Positions 60,146-64,000 of a stretch of DNA of 64,000 nt are shown one piece after another. Position 1 is the first letter of the stretch. The number at the start of each line of letters is the position of its first letter. Source of the DNA: Bryobacteraceae bacterium (GTDB lineage: Bacteria > Acidobacteriota > Terriglobia > Bryobacterales > Bryobacteraceae). Location: assembly GCA_947458745.1 (NCBI GenBank), contig CANGYQ010000005.1, positions 1 through 64,000 on the forward strand, given 5' to 3'. Below the pieces are notes generated by a model. The model was not told where the DNA came from. It searched no databases and saw only the letters and a program-made list of their open reading frames with translations. The position numbers and the translations under genes were made by a program.

Positions 60146-60847
60146 CTACCACGACTGCGCTGCCGAAGTGCCGCCTGGCCCCTTCATCAGCCGCTGTGCC
60201 GCCTTCACCAGTTTTTGGCGGGCACGGAACAGTTTCACCTTAATCGTATTTTCGTTCATCCCGGTCATTTGCGCCAACTCTTCCACCGAATGACCTTCTA
60301 CTTCTTTCAGCATCATCAAATTCCGGTCCTCGGCCGAAACCTTGGACAGCAGCTTCAGCACCAGGTCCCGCTGCGCCAACTGAGTATCTACGGCTGGGCC
60401 ACGGTCGGCGCTGGCTTCGGAGTTGTCCATCCGTTTGGAGTCTTCTTCTGAGAAGTCGCTCTCATAGACCAGCTTGCGCACCTTCTTTTTCCGCAGGTAG
60501 TCGTAGCACTCGTTGACGGTGATCTTGTAGATCCACGTCAGCAAGCTGGAGCGGGAGTCGAAGTGATTGATGGAAAAGTAGATCTTGGCGAAAACCTGCT
60601 GAGCGATGTCTTCCGTGTCACCTTGGGTGCGCAGGATACCGTAGATGATCGAAAAGACCTTGTTCTGGTAGCGGTCCACCAGTTCCTTGAAGGCAACTTC
60701 GTCGCGCGCCTTGACGCGCTCGACCAGCCGTAACTCATCTGTCTGGCGTTGATCCACAGTCCGCTGTCCACGGGACAAAACCGCTCCGCCGCCCGTTTCG
60801 GGCAAGACCATTCCGGTCAAGATGCTGGTTCCGTAAGCTCCGCTCAT
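60146..60847 (-). CDS. ECF-type RNA polymerase sigma factor
   Basis: 233 residues. Region 2 (EVAFKELVDRYQNKVFSIIYGILRTQGDTEDIAQQVFAKIYFSI, LLTWIYKITVNECYDYLRKKK) and region 4 (EDRNLMMLKEVEGHSVEELAQMTGMNENTIKVKLFRARQKLVK) are intact. The first 30 residues look like a non-conserved leader; an internal start is possible. It is followed by the anti-sigma-like and CpxP-like genes and is paralogous in layout to the other ECF operon at 45-49 kb. Confidence 0.92.
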   Translation of the reverse strand: MSGAYGTSILTGMVLPETGGGAVLSRGQRTVDQRQTDELRLVERVKARDEVAFKELVDRYQNKVFSIIYGILRTQGDTEDIAQQVFAKIYFSINHFDSRSSLLTWIYKITVNECYDYLRKKKVRKLVYESDFSEEDSKRMDNSEASADRGPAVDTQLAQRDLVLKLLSKVSAEDRNLMMLKEVEGHSVEELAQMTGMNENTIKVKLFRARQKLVKAAQRLMKGPGGTSAAQSW

Positions 60848-60931
60848 ACATCATAGCCGACGTAGTCGCGCGCTCTGCCGTTTCGACAACGTGAAGAAAT
60901 TCGAATGTTGACAGGTTTGGCGTGGAAACAA

Positions 60932-60961
60932 TTCGAGCCGGGATTTGAGTCCCGGCTCGAA
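60932..60961 (-). terminator. Hairpin terminator downstream of erpA
   Basis: TTCGAGCCGGGA (60932-60943) and TCCCGGCTCGAA (60950-60961) are a perfect 12-bp stem with a 6-base loop, 40 bases after the erpA stop; on the minus strand TTGTTT follows. Strong candidate; the stem is symmetric and could stop transcription from either side. Confidence 0.85.
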
Positions 60962-61000
60962 AATTCTCAGCACGCGCCAGCCACGGCTGGTGTTTATCGC

Positions 61001-61324
61001 TTACACGCTGAAGGAGCTGCCGCAGCCGCAGGTGGATTTCACTTGCGGATTGCTGAACTTGAAGCCGGAACCTTCAAAGCTCTCGACGTAGTCCACTTCG
61101 GCGCCATCCAGGTACAACAGGCTAGCCTGATCGACGTAAACCTGCAGCGGACCAAACTTGTACGTTTTGTCCAACATGCCAGGCGCGTTCTCGAAAGCCA
61201 TGCTGTAGCTAAAGCCCGAGCAGCCGCCGCCCACGACGGCGATCCGCAGACCGGCCGGCTTCGGTTCCTGGCCGTCCATGATCTCCTGGACCTTGCCAAC
61301 GGCCTTTTCAGTGAGCTGAATCAT
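61001..61324 (-). CDS. erpA: A-type Fe-S carrier protein (ErpA/IscA)
   Basis: 107 residues, the family length. The three cluster cysteines are present: GGGCSGFSYSM (Cys35) and CGCG in KSTCGCGSSFSV. It carries Fe-S clusters to target enzymes, which in this window would include the dehydratase, QueG, the radical SAM protein and AddAB. GAGAGGG lies about 10 bases before the ATG. Distinguishing ErpA, IscA and SufA is not possible from this alone. Confidence 0.93.
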   Translation of the reverse strand: MIQLTEKAVGKVQEIMDGQEPKPAGLRIAVVGGGCSGFSYSMAFENAPGMLDKTYKFGPLQVYVDQASLLYLDGAEVDYVESFEGSGFKFSNPQVKSTCGCGSSFSV

Positions 61325-61361
61325 TTCTCAATACCCTCTCTGGAGACAGACTTGAACTTTG

Positions 61362-61367
61362 AGTATA
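61362..61367 (-). promoter_or_regulatory. Possible -10 element of erpA
   Basis: TATACT on the minus strand, about 38 bases upstream of the erpA ATG, is close to the sigma-70 consensus. I see no convincing -35 at the right distance, so this is a weak call. Confidence 0.35.
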
Positions 61368-61513
61368 ACCCACCTGTCCTACCGCGTTAGAGGGGATCGG
61401 CGCGGTCAAAGTCACAAGAAAATGATGGTTCTCGCCGGACCAACGGCCTGAACCTCCTGCTTTGAGCCACCGGGCCATTGTCGCCGGGGGGCTGACGCGA
61501 TAGTCTAAAGGCC

Positions 61514-62359
61514 ATGTTTCCAGCATTAAATGCCACGATCCTGACCGGCCGCGCCGGTTGGCCGGAGATGGCGGAACTGGCCGCAAAGGCGGGCTTTGCG
61601 GGCGTTGATATCCAAAGCAAGGCGCTGGAGGCGGGCCCGGCGGCCACCCGCGAACTGCTGGACCGGCTGAAGCTGAAGCCGGCCGTGATACCGTTTCCAG
61701 CGGAGTTCCGCAAGGATGAAGCGACGTTTCAAGGCGGACTGAAAGAACTGGAGGCGATGGCCAAGTTGGGGGCGGCCATCGGTTGCCCGCGCATGGCCAC
61801 CTGGATTCTTCCCTCCAGCGAGTTGCCATTCGCCGAGCAGCGGGCGCTCTACGTAAAGCGCATGCGCGCTGCGGCCAGTATTCTGGCGGCCTCCGGCGTC
61901 CGGCTGGGACTGGAGTTTGTCAGCCCCGTCCACTTGCGCAAACGGTTGCCGCACCCCTTCATTTACGACCTGAAAGGCATGGCCGCGCTGGCCGCCGACT
62001 GCGGCCCTAACGTCGGCCTGCTACTTGATTGCTGGCACTGGCACCATGCGCAAAACACGGTGCAGGATATTGTCCAGGTGGGTGCCAAGATGATCGTCCA
62101 TGTCCACGTGAATGACGCCGCCCGCAAAGACCCGGAGCAAGTGCTCGACAACGACCGGTTGATGCCCGGCGAAGGCGTGATCGACCTGGCGGGCTTTTTC
62201 GGTGCGCTCAAGAAGATCAACTACCCCGATGCCGTCAGTGTGGAAGTGTTTGGCCGCGGCTTGAAGGAGATGACGCCGGCCGCCGCCGTGCAACTGGCCA
62301 GCGACACCACCCGGGCGGTGATGCGCCGGGCGGGCGTGCTGTCATCAGGGGTATGGTAG
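61514..62359 (+). CDS. Hydroxypyruvate isomerase-like/sugar isomerase TIM-barrel protein
   Basis: 281 residues of the AP-endonuclease-2-like TIM-barrel family. Barrel strands and metal ligands: Glu in LGLEFVSPVHL, Asp-His in LLDCWHWHH, His in VHVHVNDAAR, Glu in SVEVFGRGL. This fold isomerises sugars or epimerises sugar acids; the exact substrate is unclear. It lies 10 bases upstream of murQ on the same strand, so an amino-sugar or lactate-related role is possible. Confidence 0.82.
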   Translation: MFPALNATILTGRAGWPEMAELAAKAGFAGVDIQSKALEAGPAATRELLDRLKLKPAVIPFPAEFRKDEATFQGGLKELEAMAKLGAAIGCPRMATWILPSSELPFAEQRALYVKRMRAAASILAASGVRLGLEFVSPVHLRKRLPHPFIYDLKGMAALAADCGPNVGLLLDCWHWHHAQNTVQDIVQVGAKMIVHVHVNDAARKDPEQVLDNDRLMPGEGVIDLAGFFGALKKINYPDAVSVEVFGRGLKEMTPAAAVQLASDTTRAVMRRAGVLSSGVW

Positions 62360-62369
62360 AAAGACCCTT

Positions 62370-63272
62370 GTGAGTCTCGAAAAGCTTCTCACCGAACAGA
62401 CTAATCCTGCCTCGGAACGGATTGACGTTGTCTCCACCGAGGACGCGCTCCGCATCATCAATGAGGAAGACGCCCGCGTCGCCGCCGCCGTGGGTAAGGA
62501 ATTGCGCCATATTGCCCTGGCCGTGGATGCCATTGTGGAGCGCGTCCGCCTGGGCGGGCGGTTGTTCTACATCGGCGCCGGCACCAGTGGGCGGCTGGGT
62601 GTGCTCGATGCCTCGGAATGTCCGCCCACTTTCAACGTGCCCCCCGGTACGGTCACCGGCATCATTGCGGGCGGCATGGATGCGCTCTGGAAAGCCACCG
62701 AGGCGACCGAAGACGATCCGGAAGCCGGTGTGGCGGACCTGATGGCGCATGCCTTCACCGGCAAGGATGTTCTGGTGGGCGTAGCGGCCAGCGGACGAAC
62801 ACCCTACGTGTTGGGCGCGATCGCCAAGGCCCGGGCATTGGGTGCGGTCACGATCGGTATCAGCTGCACTCCCGATTCCGACCTTTCGCGCGATGTCGGC
62901 ATTCCCATAGCGCCGCTGCCCGGCCCGGAAGTGATCGCCGGATCGACGCGGATGAAAGCCGGCACGGCCACCAAGCTGGTGTTGAACATGCTCTCCACCG
63001 GCGTGATGATCAGGCTGGGTTATGTCTTCGGCAACCTGATGGTGAACGTTCAGCCGAAGAACGCCAAGCTGGTCGATCGGGCCAAGCGCATCATCGCCCA
63101 AGCCGTTCACGTGGACGACCAGAAGGCATCCAGTCTGTTTGATGAAGCCGGGGGCTTAGTGAAAACCGCGATCGTCATGGGCGCGCTGAATGTGCCCCGC
63201 GCCGAAGCGGAACGGCGCCTGGAACTCTCGCATGGTCGTATCCGCGAAGCCTTGAAGGACGCGCTGAAGTAG
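62370..63272 (+). CDS. murQ: N-acetylmuramic acid 6-phosphate etherase
   Basis: 300 residues, family length, GTG start. It cleaves the lactyl ether of MurNAc-6-P, giving GlcNAc-6-P and D-lactate in peptidoglycan recycling. SIS-domain signatures: [45 protein letters not shown] and the late [21 protein letters not shown]. The catalytic Glu in DASECPP is present. 58 bases upstream of murA. Confidence 0.95.
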   Translation: MSLEKLLTEQTNPASERIDVVSTEDALRIINEEDARVAAAVGKELRHIALAVDAIVERVRLGGRLFYIGAGTSGRLGVLDASECPPTFNVPPGTVTGIIAGGMDALWKATEATEDDPEAGVADLMAHAFTGKDVLVGVAASGRTPYVLGAIAKARALGAVTIGISCTPDSDLSRDVGIPIAPLPGPEVIAGSTRMKAGTATKLVLNMLSTGVMIRLGYVFGNLMVNVQPKNAKLVDRAKRIIAQAVHVDDQKASSLFDEAGGLVKTAIVMGALNVPRAEAERRLELSHGRIREALKDALK

Positions 63273-63330
63273 CTGCCGGAAGTGGCGAGTTTCACAAACC
63301 CACCCTTGCCCCATACACAATAGAACAAGC

Positions 63331-64000
63331 ATGGATAAGTTTCGAATTGCGGGTGGCCGCGCCCTGGCGGGTGAGATTCCGGTGAGTGGCGCAAAGAACG
63401 CGGCTTTGCCGGTGCTGGCGGCCTGCCTGCTCACTGAAGAGCCCGTTACGCTGCACCGGATCCCGCGTGTGCGCGACATCCGCACCATGGAGTCGTTGCT
63501 GCAATACACGGGCGCGGAAGTGGACGCGGCCGCTGACGGTACGGTGCGTGTACATGCGGCCAAGATCACGGCCCCGGAAGCTCCGTATGAGGTGGTCAAG
63601 ACCATGCGGGCGTCCAGCCTGGTGCTGGGGCCGTTGGTCGCCCGAACGGGCCGCGCGCGCGTCTCGCTGCCGGGCGGTTGCAACATTGGCGACCGGCCCA
63701 TCAACCTGCATCTGGCCGGTCTTGAGCGGCTGGGCGCCGTCATTCATCAGGATCAGGGCTACATTGAAGCCCAAGCCCCCGGCGGTCTGCGCGGGGCCGT
63801 TGTGCATTTTGACCGGATCACGGTGACCGGCACGGAAGACCTGATGATGGCCGCCGTGCTCGCGCGCGGCGAAACCGTCTTAACCAACGCGGCTCGCGAA
63901 CCGGAAGTGGTGGACGTCGCGAACCTGCTGATGAAGATGGGTGCGAAGATTGAGGGTGCCGGCACCTCCACCATCAAGATCTCGGGTGTCGAGCGGCTGT
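63331..64000 (+). CDS. murA: UDP-N-acetylglucosamine 1-carboxyvinyltransferase, N-terminal half
   Basis: About 223 residues, open to the window edge; full MurA is about 420. It transfers enolpyruvate to UDP-GlcNAc, the first committed step of peptidoglycan. Visible: [28 protein letters not shown] with the Lys-Asn pair, [22 protein letters not shown] with the substrate Arg, and the active-site Cys in [12 protein letters not shown], the fosfomycin target. The Cys (not Asp) suggests fosfomycin sensitivity of the enzyme itself. Confidence 0.95.
   Translation, partial: MDKFRIAGGRALAGEIPVSGAKNAALPVLAACLLTEEPVTLHRIPRVRDIRTMESLLQYTGAEVDAAADGTVRVHAAKITAPEAPYEVVKTMRASSLVLGPLVARTGRARVSLPGGCNIGDRPINLHLAGLERLGAVIHQDQGYIEAQAPGGLRGAVVHFDRITVTGTEDLMMAAVLARGETVLTNAAREPEVVDVANLLMKMGAKIEGAGTSTIKISGVERL

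Overview
The window is a 64-kb, mostly G+C-rich, densely coded bacterial chromosome segment. The mix suggests an aerobic Acidobacteriota heterotroph of the Bryobacterales/Solibacter type: quinoprotein dehydrogenases with fused cytochrome c, a DUF1080 protein, many secreted hydrolases, ECF sigma factors with unusual anti-sigma partners, PilMNO-like genes beside a GspE ATPase, and many toxin-antitoxin pairs. This placement is inferred from gene content only; no rRNA or tRNA gene was found.

Layout. 0-8.5 kb: a DUF433/DUF5615 pair at the left edge, purH, an NAD-type isocitrate dehydrogenase, DUF72, gamma-glutamyltranspeptidase, a small zinc ribbon, an M28 peptidase and an NMT1-type lipoprotein. 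8.5-20 kb: a type II secretion/type IV pilus cluster (gspF, gspE, pilM-, pilN-, pilO- and pilP-like genes, a pseudopilin-like gene), split by a propeller protein and a toxin-antitoxin island (BrnA-like antitoxin, brnT remnant, HicAB, a second brnTA remnant, VapBC). 20-23 kb: formamidase-like enzyme and a sugar-acid dehydratase. 23-27 kb: an A+T-richer block with a retinal-rhodopsin module (rhodopsin, lycopene cyclase, Blh carotene dioxygenase) and a DUF2442/DUF4160 pair.

27-38 kb: M19 dipeptidase, VOC protein, a DUF1080 protein with a membrane insertion, queG, DUF2237, a DUF1566 protein, a TlpA-like redoxin, a large one-haem protein, an S1/P1 nuclease, a histone-deacetylase-like enzyme and mdh with a clear terminator. 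38-41.5 kb: an ExbB/MotA-like fragment protein, an orphan HigA-like antitoxin, a radical SAM enzyme with a small membrane partner, and a second VapBC with a palindromic operator. 41.5-49 kb: two quinoproteins, then a PDZ/DUF4097/anti-sigma/ECF sigma operon. 49-64 kb: rpsA, an NtrC-family two-component pair, an AddAB-like helicase-nuclease pair, a second ECF/anti-sigma/CpxP-like module, an ErpA-type A-type carrier, a TIM-barrel isomerase, murQ and the start of murA.

The most interesting part is the rhodopsin module at 23-26 kb. The rhodopsin is of the Gloeobacter/xanthorhodopsin proton-pump type, but has Trp where carotenoid-binding relatives have the Gly that admits the antenna. Its best-placed ATG is out of frame through a (CT)6 repeat, leaving only a TTG start abutting the Shine-Dalgarno. 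The blh gene is split at a six-base homopolymer, with two of its four conserved His motifs in the other frame. Either the light-harvesting module carries two slippage-prone switches, or it is decaying, or the sequence has two indel errors.
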